A stretch of 64,000 nt of DNA from Ignavibacterium sp. GTDB lineage: Bacteria > Bacteroidota > Ignavibacteria > Ignavibacteriales > Ignavibacteriaceae. The translations under genes and the position numbers were made by a program. This document shows positions 1 to 9,503 of this stretch, in pieces (position 1 is the stretch's first letter; the number at the start of each line of letters is the position of its first letter). The DNA lies in contig JAVSMP010000001.1 of NCBI GenBank assembly GCA_032027145.1, forward strand, positions 2,733,116 through 2,797,115. The letters run 5' to 3'. The notes under the pieces are model-generated. The model had not been told where the DNA came from, made no database searches, and worked only from the letters and a program-made list of their open reading frames with translations.

Positions 1-150
1 ATTTAATGTTTGAACAACAAACTTTACATTATGTCCGTAAGCATCTGCTTTGACAACTGCCATAACTTTTACATTGCCAACTTTCTTCCGGATGTTCAGA
101 TAATTCTTTTTAAGATTTACAGCACTAATTAAAGCTTTTGTTGGACGCAT
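1..150 (-). CDS. alr: Alanine racemase, N-terminal part (cut by window edge)
   Basis: The reverse complement opens with ATG at 150 and reads 50 codons without a stop to the window edge. The protein begins MRPTKALISAVNLKKNYLNI and contains VMAVVKADAYGHN near residues 30-41. That is the pyridoxal-phosphate lysine motif of alanine racemase (usual form VVKADAYGHG; the lysine is residue 34 here). The family converts L-alanine to D-alanine for peptidoglycan in the cytoplasm. Only the first part of the TIM barrel is visible, so the C-terminal catalytic tyrosine cannot be checked. A fusion with MurF, known in Bacteroidetes, is made unlikely by the start so close to the motif. The gene is divergent from nuoA. 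Confidence 0.85.
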   Translation of the reverse strand, partial: MRPTKALISAVNLKKNYLNIRKKVGNVKVMAVVKADAYGHNVKFVVQTLN

Positions 151-702
151 AAATATCTTGAATTGCTTTTTTAGAAATTGTTAAGGTTTACTGATAAAAT
201 TTACGAAAATATTGCTATTTGATAAAACGTGCCGTAAGAAAATTGAAAATGCTAAACTTTTACTGCTGAGATTATTAATAATTATTGTCTAAGATTCGTA
301 TTCATAACATCAGCCTTAAAAGAAGGAAAGTCTTTTACTGAAATGCACAATGTATTTTAAAATTATTATCAGAGAATTAAATCAGTTAATTAAAAACATA
401 AATTATGCTTTACCTACTTTAACCCTATCTACATTTAAAATATTACTCAAAGAGTACTTGAAAGAAAAAAAGCAAATACAAAACTGGTTAAGGAAACATA
501 AAAGACTATTATTATTGATTAATCAGTTTATATCTGTTAAATCAGTTAAATCCGTGTTCCAATGTATGCAAAATAACAGAATAAGCTTTGAAGAAGCAGA
601 AAATCTAAAATAAAGATTAGTGTGAAACAGCAATTGACACAATAATTTACTAACAATAATTATCAACTTTTCTGAATCATCAATGTTTTTATTTAAGAAT
701 TC
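151..702. other. Gene-poor divergent region between alr and nuoA
   Basis: No recognisable gene is visible. An 87-codon open frame runs at 350-613 (+), but its product is lysine- and leucine-rich, matches no family I know, and includes the low-complexity run SVKSVKSVF that intergenic repeats in this group often produce. The alr promoter should lie near 151-300 on the minus strand, but no clear motif is seen. The nuo promoter follows at 703-733. Confidence 0.5.
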
Positions 703-733
703 TTGACATTCCACAAAGGCAATGGTAACTTTG
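703..733 (+). promoter_or_regulatory. Bacteroidetes-type promoter of the nuo operon
   Basis: TTGACA starts at 703 and TAACTTTG lies at 726-733. The 20 bases between TTG and TAACTTTG fit the Bacteroidetes primary-sigma consensus (TTTG about -33, TAnnTTTG about -7). The element ends 21 bases before the nuoA ATG. The same arrangement recurs before atpD and glgA. Confidence 0.6.
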
Positions 734-754
734 AGCCAATAATTTTTAAAAGTT

Positions 755-1183
755 ATGCTAACAGAATTCGGAAAAGCTTTTATTTTTATTTTAATAGCAA
801 TGATATTTGTTATTGGGCTTGTATTCCTTTCAAAACTTATTCGTCCCCACAGACCAACAAAAGAAAAGTTATTGACTTATGAATGCGGTGAAAATCCGGA
901 AGGCTCACCTTGGATAAAATTTAATATTAGATTTTATGTTGTCGCTCTTATCTTCCTGATTTTTGATGTTGAGGTTGTATTGCTTATTCCCTGGGCTTTA
1001 GGTTACAAAGCATTTGGAATGACCGGCTTCTTAGTTGGCTTAGTATTCTTAGTGCTCTTAGGTATCGGTATGGCTTATGAGTGGCGTAAAGGTGATCTGG
1101 AATGGGAAAAGCCAAAAGTTCAACCTCCGGTAATAAATAAGCAGCCTGCAGCAAAAGTAGAAGAAGAATTAGTTGAGGTTTAA
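755..1183 (+). CDS. nuoA: NADH-quinone oxidoreductase subunit A
   Basis: Small membrane subunit of respiratory complex I. The 142-residue protein has three hydrophobic helices at about 8-29, 59-82 and 87-108. The first loop carries YECGENP (42-48) with the conserved cysteine 44, the residue of the ND3 loop that moves between active and deactive enzyme. The FDVEVVLL stretch in helix 2 is also typical. The C-terminal 25 residues are a proline-, lysine- and glutamate-rich tail, slightly longer than in many homologs. First gene of nuoABCDHIJKLMN; its TAA overlaps the nuoB ATG by one base, suggesting coupled translation. Confidence 0.96.
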   Translation: MLTEFGKAFIFILIAMIFVIGLVFLSKLIRPHRPTKEKLLTYECGENPEGSPWIKFNIRFYVVALIFLIFDVEVVLLIPWALGYKAFGMTGFLVGLVFLVLLGIGMAYEWRKGDLEWEKPKVQPPVINKQPAAKVEEELVEV

Positions 1184-1674
1184 TGGGTTTACTCGATAAA
1201 GAATTTACTGATGGTAACATTGTTATAGCTAAAGCTGAAGACTTAATGAACTGGGCAAGATTGTCATCATTATGGCAAGTTAGTTTTGGATTAGCCTGTT
1301 GTGCAATCGAAATGATGGCAACATCAGCATCGCATTATGATTTTGACAGATTTGGAGTTATTCCCCGCCCTTCTCCAAGACATGCAGATATTATTATCAT
1401 ATCTGGTACTGTTACATTAAAAATGGCAACCCGGATTAAAAGACTTTATGAACAAATGCCTGAACCAAAGTATATTATCTCGATGGGCAGTTGTTCTAAT
1501 AGCGGAGGACCTTACTGGGAGCATGGTTATCACGTTCTTAAAGGTATTGATAGAGTAATTCCGGTTGATGTTTATGTACCAGGTTGCCCACCAAGACCTG
1601 AAGCATTATTGGAAGGATTAATTAAACTTCAGGAGAAGATCCGGAAAACAAGTTTAGTAAAAAAATCAACATGA
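1183..1674 (+). CDS. nuoB: NADH-quinone oxidoreductase subunit B
   Basis: Peripheral-arm subunit that binds the terminal N2 [4Fe-4S] cluster handing electrons to quinone. The 163-residue sequence shows the unusual tandem-cysteine ligand set: C39-C40 in [11 protein letters not shown]104 in [11 protein letters not shown] and C135 in [27 protein letters not shown] (51-66) is also characteristic. Length is normal. The start overlaps the nuoA stop by one base, and the end overlaps the nuoC start by four (ATGA). Confidence 0.97.
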   Translation: MGLLDKEFTDGNIVIAKAEDLMNWARLSSLWQVSFGLACCAIEMMATSASHYDFDRFGVIPRPSPRHADIIIISGTVTLKMATRIKRLYEQMPEPKYIISMGSCSNSGGPYWEHGYHVLKGIDRVIPVDVYVPGCPPRPEALLEGLIKLQEKIRKTSLVKKST

Positions 1675-2159
1675 AAAACACTGAAGAAATTTTACAGGTA
1701 TTAAAAGATAGTTTTCCAGATTTTAGTTTTGAACTTAAATCAGATTTACCTGTTGAAAGTTTTATTATTTGTAGTTCGTTAGTAATTGACAAAGTAGCAC
1801 ACTTTTTACACGATACTGCCGAGCTTAATTTTGATTCGTTAATCAATTTATCCGGAGTTGATGAAATTAAAGCAAATCAATTAAGCGTGTATTATCATCT
1901 CGAATCAACAGAATTAAAACATAAATTAGTTTTGAAAGTAGTAACAGATAGAAATAATCCGGAAGTAGCATCCGTTGTTGATATCTGGCAAGGCGCTAAT
2001 TGGCACGAACGCGAAGCTTATGATATGTTTGGAATTAAATTTTTAAATCACCCTGACCTAAGAAGAATCCTGATGCCTTATGATTGGGAAGCCGGCTATC
2101 CTTTAAGAAAAGATTATGAAAATCCTGAGTTTTACCAGGGAATGAAGGTACCATATTAA
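1671..2159 (+). CDS. nuoC: NADH-quinone oxidoreductase subunit C
   Basis: The 30-kDa hydrophilic subunit of complex I, located in the connecting arm next to NuoD. The signature is in the C-terminal half: [19 protein letters not shown] near 105-123, then a [13 protein letters not shown] stretch and GYPLRKDY. At 162 residues it is a stand-alone NuoC and is not fused to NuoD as in some proteobacteria. The start overlaps nuoB by four bases and nuoD begins two bases after its stop. Confidence 0.96.
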   Translation: MKNTEEILQVLKDSFPDFSFELKSDLPVESFIICSSLVIDKVAHFLHDTAELNFDSLINLSGVDEIKANQLSVYYHLESTELKHKLVLKVVTDRNNPEVASVVDIWQGANWHEREAYDMFGIKFLNHPDLRRILMPYDWEAGYPLRKDYENPEFYQGMKVPY

Positions 2160-2161
2160 TT

Positions 2162-3310
2162 ATGTCACAAGATTTACTGACAAATACTAAAAGCTCTGTA
2201 ATCCGCACCGAAGAAATGGTTCTTAATATGGGTCCTCAACACCCATCCACACACGGAGTATTAAGATTAGAGCTTACTATTGAAGGTGAAATTATAACTA
2301 AGGTTACTCCTCATATAGGCTACTTACACAGATGTTTTGAAAAGCATTGTGAAGCAATGACTTATCCTCAAATAGTTCCTTATACAGATCGTATGGATTA
2401 TTTAGCATCAATGGGTAATGAATTTGGCTATGCTGTAGCAATGGAAAAACTTCTTGGTATTGAAGTTCCTCAAAGAGTTGAATATATCAGGGTGATAATG
2501 GCTGAGTTTCAGAGAATTGCTTCACACCTTGTTGCTTTGGGTACTTATGGAGCTGATATAGGAGCTTTTACCCCATTCCTTTATTGTTTTAGAGATAGAG
2601 AAAAAATTTTACATCTGTTTGAAATTACCTGCGGTGCAAGATTACTTTATAATTATATATGGGTCGGTGGATTATCTCACGATTTACATCCTGACTTTGT
2701 TAGAAAAGCAAGAGATTTTGTTAAAGAATTCAGACCAACTATTAAAGAGCTTAATGATCTGTTAAGTTATAATAAGATTTTTATCGATCGTACTGCAAAT
2801 GTTGGTATCCTGCCGGTTAAAACAGCAATTAATTTTGGAGTTTCAGGTCCAAATTTAAGAGCATCAGGAATTAAGTGGGATATAAGAAAAGATGATCCGT
2901 ATTCTGTTTATAATAAATTTGATTTTGATATTCCTGTCGGCAAAGGAACGCACGGATCCGTTGGTGATAGCTGGGATAGATATTTCGTACGAATTTTAGA
3001 AATGGAAGAAAGTCTTAAAATCATTGAACAGGCGTTAGATCAGCTGCCTGAAGGTGATGTGCAATCAGCAATCCCAAAAAGAATTAAACCAAATGCAGGG
3101 CAGGTTTATGGCAGAGTTGAAAATCCTAGAGGAGAATTAGGATATTTTATTATTAGTGATGGCTCTACAACTCCCTACAGAGTTAAAGTAAGAGCTCCTT
3201 CATTTGTTACATTGCAGGTGCTTGGAGAATTGTGTAAAGGTTATATGATAGCTGATGTTATTACAATTCTCGGTAGTATTGATATTGTATTAGGAGAGAT
3301 TGACAGATGA
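2162..3310 (+). CDS. nuoD: NADH-quinone oxidoreductase subunit D
   Basis: The 49-kDa subunit that forms the quinone-binding pocket with NuoB. It descends from the large subunit of [NiFe] hydrogenases. Diagnostic stretches are [19 protein letters not shown] near residues 23-41 (with the quinone-site histidines), GYLHRCFEK, and [19 protein letters not shown]. The C-terminus ends DIVLGEIDR, as is usual. The length of 382 is normal for an unfused NuoD. Its stop overlaps the nuoH start by four bases. Confidence 0.97.
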   Translation: MSQDLLTNTKSSVIRTEEMVLNMGPQHPSTHGVLRLELTIEGEIITKVTPHIGYLHRCFEKHCEAMTYPQIVPYTDRMDYLASMGNEFGYAVAMEKLLGIEVPQRVEYIRVIMAEFQRIASHLVALGTYGADIGAFTPFLYCFRDREKILHLFEITCGARLLYNYIWVGGLSHDLHPDFVRKARDFVKEFRPTIKELNDLLSYNKIFIDRTANVGILPVKTAINFGVSGPNLRASGIKWDIRKDDPYSVYNKFDFDIPVGKGTHGSVGDSWDRYFVRILEMEESLKIIEQALDQLPEGDVQSAIPKRIKPNAGQVYGRVENPRGELGYFIISDGSTTPYRVKVRAPSFVTLQVLGELCKGYMIADVITILGSIDIVLGEIDR

Positions 3311-4392
3311 TGTACGATTTTTTTGTTGATTTATTTGGAAATACTGTTATTGCAGCAATAGCTTCGGGAATTCTTATGAGCCTGCTGCCGTTGTTTTTGT
3401 TTATTCTGCCTTATGCTCTCTTTGCAGTTTTGGCTGAACGAAAAGTTTCAGCACATATGCAGGACAGGCTTGGTCCGATGAGAATCGGCTGGCATGGCTG
3501 GAACCAAACTATTGCTGATATAATAAAACTTATTCAGAAAGAAGATATTGTTGCTTCTGATACAGATAAACCATTGTTTAATTTTGCACCCGTTCTTGTT
3601 TTTGCTGGAAGCTATGCTGCTTTTGCCGCTATTCCATTCAGTAGTTATTATATAGGCTCAGAAGTTGACTTAGGTATATTTTATATTATTGCAGTTACGG
3701 GATTAGTAGTTGCCGGAATATTAATGGCAGGCTGGGCATCAAATAACAAATACTCGCTGCTCGGCTCAATGAGATCAGTTGCACAGATTGTAAGTTATGA
3801 AATTCCAACTATGCTGGTTGTGCTTAGTCTGGTAATGGTTAGTGAAACTATGAGTCTGCATAAACTAAGTGAAATGCAGACCGGATATTTCTGGAATTGG
3901 TATATCTTTGGCGGTCCCGGCTTTGGTCTCACTAAATTTTTACTCATTCCATCAATGCTGATTGGATTTATTATTATCTATATAAGCACCTTGGCTGAAG
4001 TTAACCGCGTTCCTTTCGATATCCCTGAAGCCGAATCTGAACTTGTAGCTGGTTATCATACAGAATATTCAGGGATGAAATTTGCAATGTTCTTTTTAGC
4101 TGAATATGCAAATATGTATGCTGTTTCTGCTATTGTTGCTGCACTGTTTTTTGGAGGTTATCAATCACCTGTCGGGTATATTGGAAATTTGTTAGGCGTT
4201 GAATGGCTTATACCGATTGAACAGTTTTTTTGGTTTACTGCAAAGGGATTGTTCTTTGTTTTCGTACAAATGTGGCTCCGATGGACATTACCCAGACTGC
4301 GTGTTGATCAGTTAATGGCAGTAAGCTGGAAGTATCTGATTCCAATTGCATTTGTAAATCTTATAACCATTGGTTTTATTACGTTAATTTAA
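3307..4392 (+). CDS. nuoH: NADH-quinone oxidoreductase subunit H
   Basis: Membrane subunit that closes the quinone tunnel and connects the peripheral arm to the proton-pumping arm. The 361-residue protein has eight or so hydrophobic segments. Conserved loops include [16 protein letters not shown] (about 42-57) and [20 protein letters not shown] (around 231-250), whose acidic residues belong to the E-channel. The start is the first of two tandem ATG codons; the second would shorten it by one residue. It begins four bases inside nuoD. Confidence 0.97.
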   Translation: MMYDFFVDLFGNTVIAAIASGILMSLLPLFLFILPYALFAVLAERKVSAHMQDRLGPMRIGWHGWNQTIADIIKLIQKEDIVASDTDKPLFNFAPVLVFAGSYAAFAAIPFSSYYIGSEVDLGIFYIIAVTGLVVAGILMAGWASNNKYSLLGSMRSVAQIVSYEIPTMLVVLSLVMVSETMSLHKLSEMQTGYFWNWYIFGGPGFGLTKFLLIPSMLIGFIIIYISTLAEVNRVPFDIPEAESELVAGYHTEYSGMKFAMFFLAEYANMYAVSAIVAALFFGGYQSPVGYIGNLLGVEWLIPIEQFFWFTAKGLFFVFVQMWLRWTLPRLRVDQLMAVSWKYLIPIAFVNLITIGFITLI

Positions 4393-4400
4393 AGTTTGAA

Positions 4401-4964
4401 ATGAAAGAATATTTCTCAAATATTTATACAGCTCTGGTAACAATCTTTATCGGTATGAAAGTAACATTAAAGCATTTGTTTGTTCCATCTGTAACAATAC
4501 AATATCCGGATGTAAAACCTGAATTACCTGAGCGCGAAAGAAATAGATTATATGTAAACATGGATGATTGTATAGGATGCGACCAGTGTGCAAGAGCATG
4601 TCCTGTAAGCTGTATTCAAATTGAAACTACCAAAGGTCTGCCTTCAGAGGATCTTGGAAAAACTTCAAATGGAAAAAAGAAAGCCTTATGGGTTACAGGA
4701 TTTACTATTGATTTTTCTAAATGCTGTTATTGTCAGTTATGTGTTTTTCCTTGTCCAACTGATTGTATTTATATGACTGATGTTTATGAATTTTCAGAAT
4801 ATCAGCGTGATGACCTTATTTTTGATTTTGTAACCTTAACTCCTGAAGAAAGACAGCAGAAGCGCGATAATCTGGCTAAGTTTAATGCAGAAAAAGAAGC
4901 TGAAAAGTTAAAAGCTGCATCTGAAACAAAACCAAAAGCTGAAGCTGAGCAGAAAAAAGATTAA
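4401..4964 (+). CDS. nuoI: NADH-quinone oxidoreductase subunit I (2x[4Fe-4S])
   Basis: Ferredoxin-like subunit with clusters N6a and N6b, which carry electrons to NuoB. Two ligand sets are visible: C57, C60, C63, C67 (CIGCDQCARACP) and C108, C111, C114, C118 (CCYCQLCVFPCP). Each is followed by a further cysteine (C71, C122) that serves the partner cluster. A highly charged lysine/glutamate/alanine tail of about 40 residues follows the folded part. The ATG sits eight bases after nuoH. Confidence 0.96.
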   Translation: MKEYFSNIYTALVTIFIGMKVTLKHLFVPSVTIQYPDVKPELPERERNRLYVNMDDCIGCDQCARACPVSCIQIETTKGLPSEDLGKTSNGKKKALWVTGFTIDFSKCCYCQLCVFPCPTDCIYMTDVYEFSEYQRDDLIFDFVTLTPEERQQKRDNLAKFNAEKEAEKLKAASETKPKAEAEQKKD

Positions 4965-4980
4965 CCAAAGGAATAATGAA

Positions 4981-5475
4981 TTGAACCTTTACGATTTAAT
5001 GTTTTACTTGTTTGCTGCATTGACAGTTATTTCTGGTTTTTTTGTTGTAACTAACAGAAATATCATCTACTCCGGTTTCTTTTTATTGTTCACATTCTTT
5101 GGTGTTGCTGGTATTTATGTTTTACTTGGTGCAGACTTTGTTGCTATAGTGCAGTTGATTGTTTATGTGGGCGGCATTCTGATATTACTGCTCTTTGGTG
5201 TGATGCTTACAAACACGATTACTAATGTAGAAATTAAAACCGGTACCATTAACATTTATCCTGCTACAATAGCTATTGGTTTATTAACCGGTTCATTACT
5301 GGCTGCTTTGATAAATTCATCTTGGTTAACAGTATCTACTGCAGCACCTGAGCCAACAACAAAAGCACTCGGTACTTTGCTTATTCAAGAGTATGCACTG
5401 ATCTTTGAATTACTTGGAATTATTTTATTGATTGCACTTGTAGGTGCAGCATCAATGGCAAGAAGAGAAAAATAA
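4981..5475 (+). CDS. nuoJ: NADH-quinone oxidoreductase subunit J (TTG start)
   Basis: Integral membrane subunit of complex I. The 164-residue protein begins (M)NLYDLMFYLFAALTVISGFF and has five hydrophobic segments, with the conserved GADFVAIVQLIVYVGGILIL (about 50-69) in helix 3, the pi-bulge helix implicated in coupling. The start is TTG at 4981, preceded by AAAGGA at 4967-4972. The closest upstream ATG (4976) reads only ATG AAT TGA. The next in-frame ATG would remove conserved residues. The end overlaps the nuoK ATG by one base. Confidence 0.93.
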   Translation: MNLYDLMFYLFAALTVISGFFVVTNRNIIYSGFFLLFTFFGVAGIYVLLGADFVAIVQLIVYVGGILILLLFGVMLTNTITNVEIKTGTINIYPATIAIGLLTGSLLAALINSSWLTVSTAAPEPTTKALGTLLIQEYALIFELLGIILLIALVGAASMARREK

Positions 5476-5783
5476 TGGAAGTAGGCTTAAATCATTTTTT
5501 AGTTGTAAGTACCTTGTTGTTCTCAATGGGTATTTATGCAATCGTAACAAGAAAAAATGCTATTCTGGTTTTAATGGGAATCGAATTAATCCTTAATTCA
5601 GCAAATATTAATTTTATCGCATTTTCACGATTTGGTAATTTCGGATTACAGGGTCATCTGATAGCATTATTTGTTATTGTGCTTGCAGCCGCCGAAGCTG
5701 CAATAGCACTGGCAATCGTTTTAAATATTTATAAAACATTATCAACTGTAAATATAGATGAGATTGATAATCTGAAAGATTAA
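5475..5783 (+). CDS. nuoK: NADH-quinone oxidoreductase subunit K
   Basis: Small three-helix membrane subunit (ND4L homolog) of the proton-pumping arm. The 102 residues include GIYAIVTRKNAILVLMGIEL (about 20-39) with the conserved helix-2 glutamate, and VLAAAEAAIALAIVL near 70-84 with the second conserved glutamate in AAAEAA. Both take part in the chain of buried charges. Its start overlaps the nuoJ stop by one base and nuoL starts two bases after its stop. Confidence 0.96.
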   Translation: MEVGLNHFLVVSTLLFSMGIYAIVTRKNAILVLMGIELILNSANINFIAFSRFGNFGLQGHLIALFVIVLAAAEAAIALAIVLNIYKTLSTVNIDEIDNLKD

Positions 5784-5785
5784 TA

Positions 5786-7858
5786 ATGACAGAATCAGTT
5801 TTAATAAATTTATCAAATGCTATCTTATTCCTGCCCCTGCTGGGTTTTGTTGTAACCCTTCTACTTGGTAAAAAAGTTAAATCAATTTTTCTTTTTGAAG
5901 TTTTTATTCTGACTATTGTTCTGATAGCATCAATTGTATTAGCCTTTGGTAAGTTATCTTACTTCGTTGATGATAAAATTACAGCAGAGTTCGAATGGTT
6001 CAGGCTTACAGATACCTTCGCAATTAAACTTGGTTTTTTGATTGACAATATTACAGTGCTGATGCTGTTTGTTGTTGCACTTATTAGCGGACTTGTTCAT
6101 TACTTTTCTATTGCATATATGAAGGGTGATGAAAGATATAACCGTTACTTTGCATATCTTGGTTTGTTTACTTTTTCTATGAATGGAATCGTTCTGACAC
6201 ACAGCATTATAATGATGTATATGTTCTGGGAGCTGGTCGGTCTTTCATCTTATTTACTGATTGGATTTTGGTTTGAGAAAAAATCTGCTGCTGATGCCGG
6301 TAAAAAAGCATTCCTCGTAAATAGAATCGGTGATACCGGAATGTTAATTGGAATTTTAATTTTATACCTAACCTATCACACTTTTTCATTTGATCAGATA
6401 TTTGCTTCTATAAGCTCCGGTGTTTTGCCGTTCAATTCAGAATTCTGGCTGACAATGGCTGGTATTCTTCTTTTTATGGGTGCGATTGGAAAATCTGCTC
6501 AATTCCCTCTTCACGTTTGGTTACCTGATGCAATGGAAGGTCCCACTCCAGTTAGTGCTTTAATTCATGCTGCTACAATGGTTGCTGCGGGTGTTTATCT
6601 TACTATCAGAATATTCGGCTTGCTTACCGCTGATGCAATGATGTTTATTGCGATTATTGGAATGTTATCAGCATTTATACCGGCAACAATAGCTTTAACA
6701 CAAAATGATATTAAAAAAGTTCTGGCTTACTCTACTGTTTCACAGCTTGGATATATGGTTATGGCACTTGGAGTCGGAGCTTATAAATTTGCTTTCTTCC
6801 ACCTGGTTACTCATGCTTTCTTTAAAGCCTGTTTATTTCTGGGTTCTGGTTCTGTTATTCATTCTATGCACCACGAACAGGATATTAGAAATATGGGTGG
6901 GCTTAGAAAAAAGATGCCTTTAACTTATGCTACTTTCCTGATTTCATCATTAGCTATTTCAGGTATTCCGTTAACATCAGGATTTTTAAGTAAAGATGGA
7001 ATACTTGCAAGCACTTTTGCTTTCGGATCGTTAACAGGTTATTGGATCTTTACAATAGTAGGTCTTCTTGTTGCACTTTTAACTGCTTTCTATATGTTTA
7101 GATTGATCATTGTTACATTTCATGGTGGACCAAAAGATCAGCATAAATATGAACACGCAAAAGAATCACCTTTTGTGATGGCAATGCCATTAGCAGTGTT
7201 AGCAGCATTATCAGTTTTTATTTTCTATACTCCAAATCCTTTAAGTGCAGAACAAGGATGGTTTTTAACCAAATGGATTAATAATCCTGAATTACATTCT
7301 CCTAATTCGACACGTTTTGATTTTATGCAATCTGATATGGTTGAACAAGCTTCTGTTTCTGAACATAATTCGATTTTGTATTCTGAACAATATACTGAAG
7401 CAATGCACGGCGCTCATTATCCAGCAATGCTCTTATCATTATTTGTTGCAGTACTTGGAATCTTTACTGCATTTGTGTTTTATCAATGGAAAAAAGTTGA
7501 CGTTGATAAACTTAAAGGTTCATTAAAACCATTATATAATTTTTCACTTAACAAATGGTTCTTTGATGAGTTTTATCAAAAAACATTTGTTGCTGGATTA
7601 TTCAGCTTCAGCAGACTTATGTACTGGTTTGATTCAAAAATTGTTGATGGAATTGTAAATGGTTCAGCAGCAGTTACGCATGCTCTCTCAACATTTATGG
7701 GCGGATTTGATAAATACGTTGTTGACAGATTTGTAAATTTTATGGCGTATTTAAGCGGCTTTTTCGGATTACTTTTCAGAAGAGTACAAACCGGAAAAGT
7801 TCAGACATACATCGTACTGGTTATATTCTCGATTATAATTTTTTTCTTTTTCTTTTAA
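5786..7858 (+). CDS. nuoL: NADH-quinone oxidoreductase subunit L
   Basis: Distal antiporter-like proton-pumping subunit. The 690-residue length includes the C-terminal extension with the long lateral amphipathic helix. Conserved segments are MYMFWELVGLSSYLLIGFWF (about 143-162, with the key glutamate of helix 5), AQFPLHVWLPDAMEGPTPVS and LIHAATMVAAGVYL (about 230-275), and NDIKKVLAYSTVSQLGYM. The protein ends in a run of phenylalanines (IIFFFFF), the coding of a T-rich stretch, which is unusual but in frame. nuoM begins about 31 bases downstream. Confidence 0.96.
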   Translation: MTESVLINLSNAILFLPLLGFVVTLLLGKKVKSIFLFEVFILTIVLIASIVLAFGKLSYFVDDKITAEFEWFRLTDTFAIKLGFLIDNITVLMLFVVALISGLVHYFSIAYMKGDERYNRYFAYLGLFTFSMNGIVLTHSIIMMYMFWELVGLSSYLLIGFWFEKKSAADAGKKAFLVNRIGDTGMLIGILILYLTYHTFSFDQIFASISSGVLPFNSEFWLTMAGILLFMGAIGKSAQFPLHVWLPDAMEGPTPVSALIHAATMVAAGVYLTIRIFGLLTADAMMFIAIIGMLSAFIPATIALTQNDIKKVLAYSTVSQLGYMVMALGVGAYKFAFFHLVTHAFFKACLFLGSGSVIHSMHHEQDIRNMGGLRKKMPLTYATFLISSLAISGIPLTSGFLSKDGILASTFAFGSLTGYWIFTIVGLLVALLTAFYMFRLIIVTFHGGPKDQHKYEHAKESPFVMAMPLAVLAALSVFIFYTPNPLSAEQGWFLTKWINNPELHSPNSTRFDFMQSDMVEQASVSEHNSILYSEQYTEAMHGAHYPAMLLSLFVAVLGIFTAFVFYQWKKVDVDKLKGSLKPLYNFSLNKWFFDEFYQKTFVAGLFSFSRLMYWFDSKIVDGIVNGSAAVTHALSTFMGGFDKYVVDRFVNFMAYLSGFFGLLFRRVQTGKVQTYIVLVIFSIIIFFFFF

Positions 7859-7889
7859 AATAAAAGTTTGAAAAACAGGTAATACAAAA

Positions 7890-9494
7890 ATGAATAATTT
7901 TCCGATACTAACTTTTTTAACCTTCCTGCCTATACTAGGAATGGTTATTGTTCTTCTGCTTCCCAAAAAGCAGGTGCAATCAATTAAGATAACTACTCTA
8001 TTAGTTACAGGAATACAGATAGTATTATCAATCTTTCTTTTAATGGGCTATAATTTTTCTGCTGCAGGTATTAATGACCCAGCCTCCTTTCAGTTTGTAG
8101 AAAAATTCAGATGGATTGATATTACCGGCTTTGCTTGGATTGGTAAAATTAAAATTGACTATTTTCTCGGCGTTGACGGATTAAGCACGCCGTTAGTGCT
8201 GCTTACAGCTATTGTAGTTTTTATTGCAACAATATCATCCTGGAGTATTGATAAATCTGTCAAAGGATATTTTGCAATGTTTCTTTTGCTTGATACCGGC
8301 ATGATGGGAACATTTGTTGCCCTTGATTTCTTTTTATTCTATGTTTTCTGGGAATTGATGTTACTCCCAATGTATTTCTTAATTGGTATTTGGGGCGGAG
8401 CAAGAAGAGAATATGCTGCAATTAAGTTTTTCCTCTATACTTTATTTGGAAGTATTTTCATTTTACTGGTAATGATAGGTTTATATTTCAGCTCAATGGA
8501 AACACTTGCCGATGGTACAAGAGTGTTTACATTTAATATGCTTGAGATGATGAATCCAGCTAATTATACTTCTAACGGAATATTATCTCCATTGAATCCG
8601 AATAACTTAAGACTTTTAGCATACATTGCTCTTTTTGCCGGCTTTGCAATTAAAATTCCTATGTTCCCCTTCCATACCTGGTTACCAGATGCACACGTAG
8701 AAGCTCCTACAGCAATCAGTGTTATTCTTGCCGGAGTGCTGCTTAAAATGGGAACCTACGGAATACTAAGATTGTGTTTTCCTGTTTTTCCGGAAATTAC
8801 ATATCAGCTTGCATGGTGGATTGCAATGTTTGGTATGATCAACATTATTTATGGCGCATTAACCGCTATGGCTCAAAAGGATTTTAAAAAGCTAATTGCA
8901 TATTCATCTGTTTCGCACATGGGATTTGTATTACTTGGTATGTCAGGTCTAAATACTATTGGTATATCTGGAGCAATTCTTCAGATGTTTAACCACGGAA
9001 CAATTACTGCTATGCTCTTTTTAATTGTCGGAGTAATTTATGACCGTGCCCATATCAGAGACTTAGACGCTTTTGGTGGTTTAGGTAAACAAATGCCTAT
9101 ATATACCGGATTTGTAACGATAGCATTCTTTGCAGCAATCGGATTACCTGGTTTGAGCGGTTTCATTTCTGAAGCTTTGGTATTTTTAGGCGGATTTGGT
9201 TCAGCTACTACACGTGTCTTTACAGCAATATCAACACTTGGTATTTTATTGGGTGCAACTTATATGCTCTGGACTATGCAGAGAGTATATCTCGGCTCAT
9301 TAAATGAAAAATGGAAAGAACTGAAAGATCTTACTACAAGAGAGTATTTTATGCTTGTCCCGCTTACAGCTATTGTTATCTTTTTAGGTGTTTATCCCTC
9401 GCCTATGCTTGATTTGATGAATACATCTGTAAATGCAATGGTTAAGTTTATTACTGATGCACAGGGAGTTTATAGTGCTTTTAATTCATTCTAA
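7890..9494 (+). CDS. nuoM: NADH-quinone oxidoreductase subunit M
   Basis: Second antiporter-like subunit of complex I. The 534 residues include FYVFWELMLLPMYFLIGIWG (about 150-169, with the helix-5 glutamate), IPMFPFHTWLPDAHVEAPTA (about 254-273, with the helix-8 region lysines and histidines) and DFKKLIAYSSVSHMGFVLLG. These distinguish NuoM from NuoL. Size is normal. It follows nuoL after a short gap without a strong Shine-Dalgarno motif and is followed nine bases later by nuoN. Confidence 0.96.
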   Translation: MNNFPILTFLTFLPILGMVIVLLLPKKQVQSIKITTLLVTGIQIVLSIFLLMGYNFSAAGINDPASFQFVEKFRWIDITGFAWIGKIKIDYFLGVDGLSTPLVLLTAIVVFIATISSWSIDKSVKGYFAMFLLLDTGMMGTFVALDFFLFYVFWELMLLPMYFLIGIWGGARREYAAIKFFLYTLFGSIFILLVMIGLYFSSMETLADGTRVFTFNMLEMMNPANYTSNGILSPLNPNNLRLLAYIALFAGFAIKIPMFPFHTWLPDAHVEAPTAISVILAGVLLKMGTYGILRLCFPVFPEITYQLAWWIAMFGMINIIYGALTAMAQKDFKKLIAYSSVSHMGFVLLGMSGLNTIGISGAILQMFNHGTITAMLFLIVGVIYDRAHIRDLDAFGGLGKQMPIYTGFVTIAFFAAIGLPGLSGFISEALVFLGGFGSATTRVFTAISTLGILLGATYMLWTMQRVYLGSLNEKWKELKDLTTREYFMLVPLTAIVIFLGVYPSPMLDLMNTSVNAMVKFITDAQGVYSAFNSF

Positions 9495-9503
9495 TTATTT
9501 GAA

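Noticed and set aside
350-613. 87-codon open frame before nuoA
   Set aside because: No family resemblance, no ribosome site, low-complexity content, and it lies in a divergent intergenic region.
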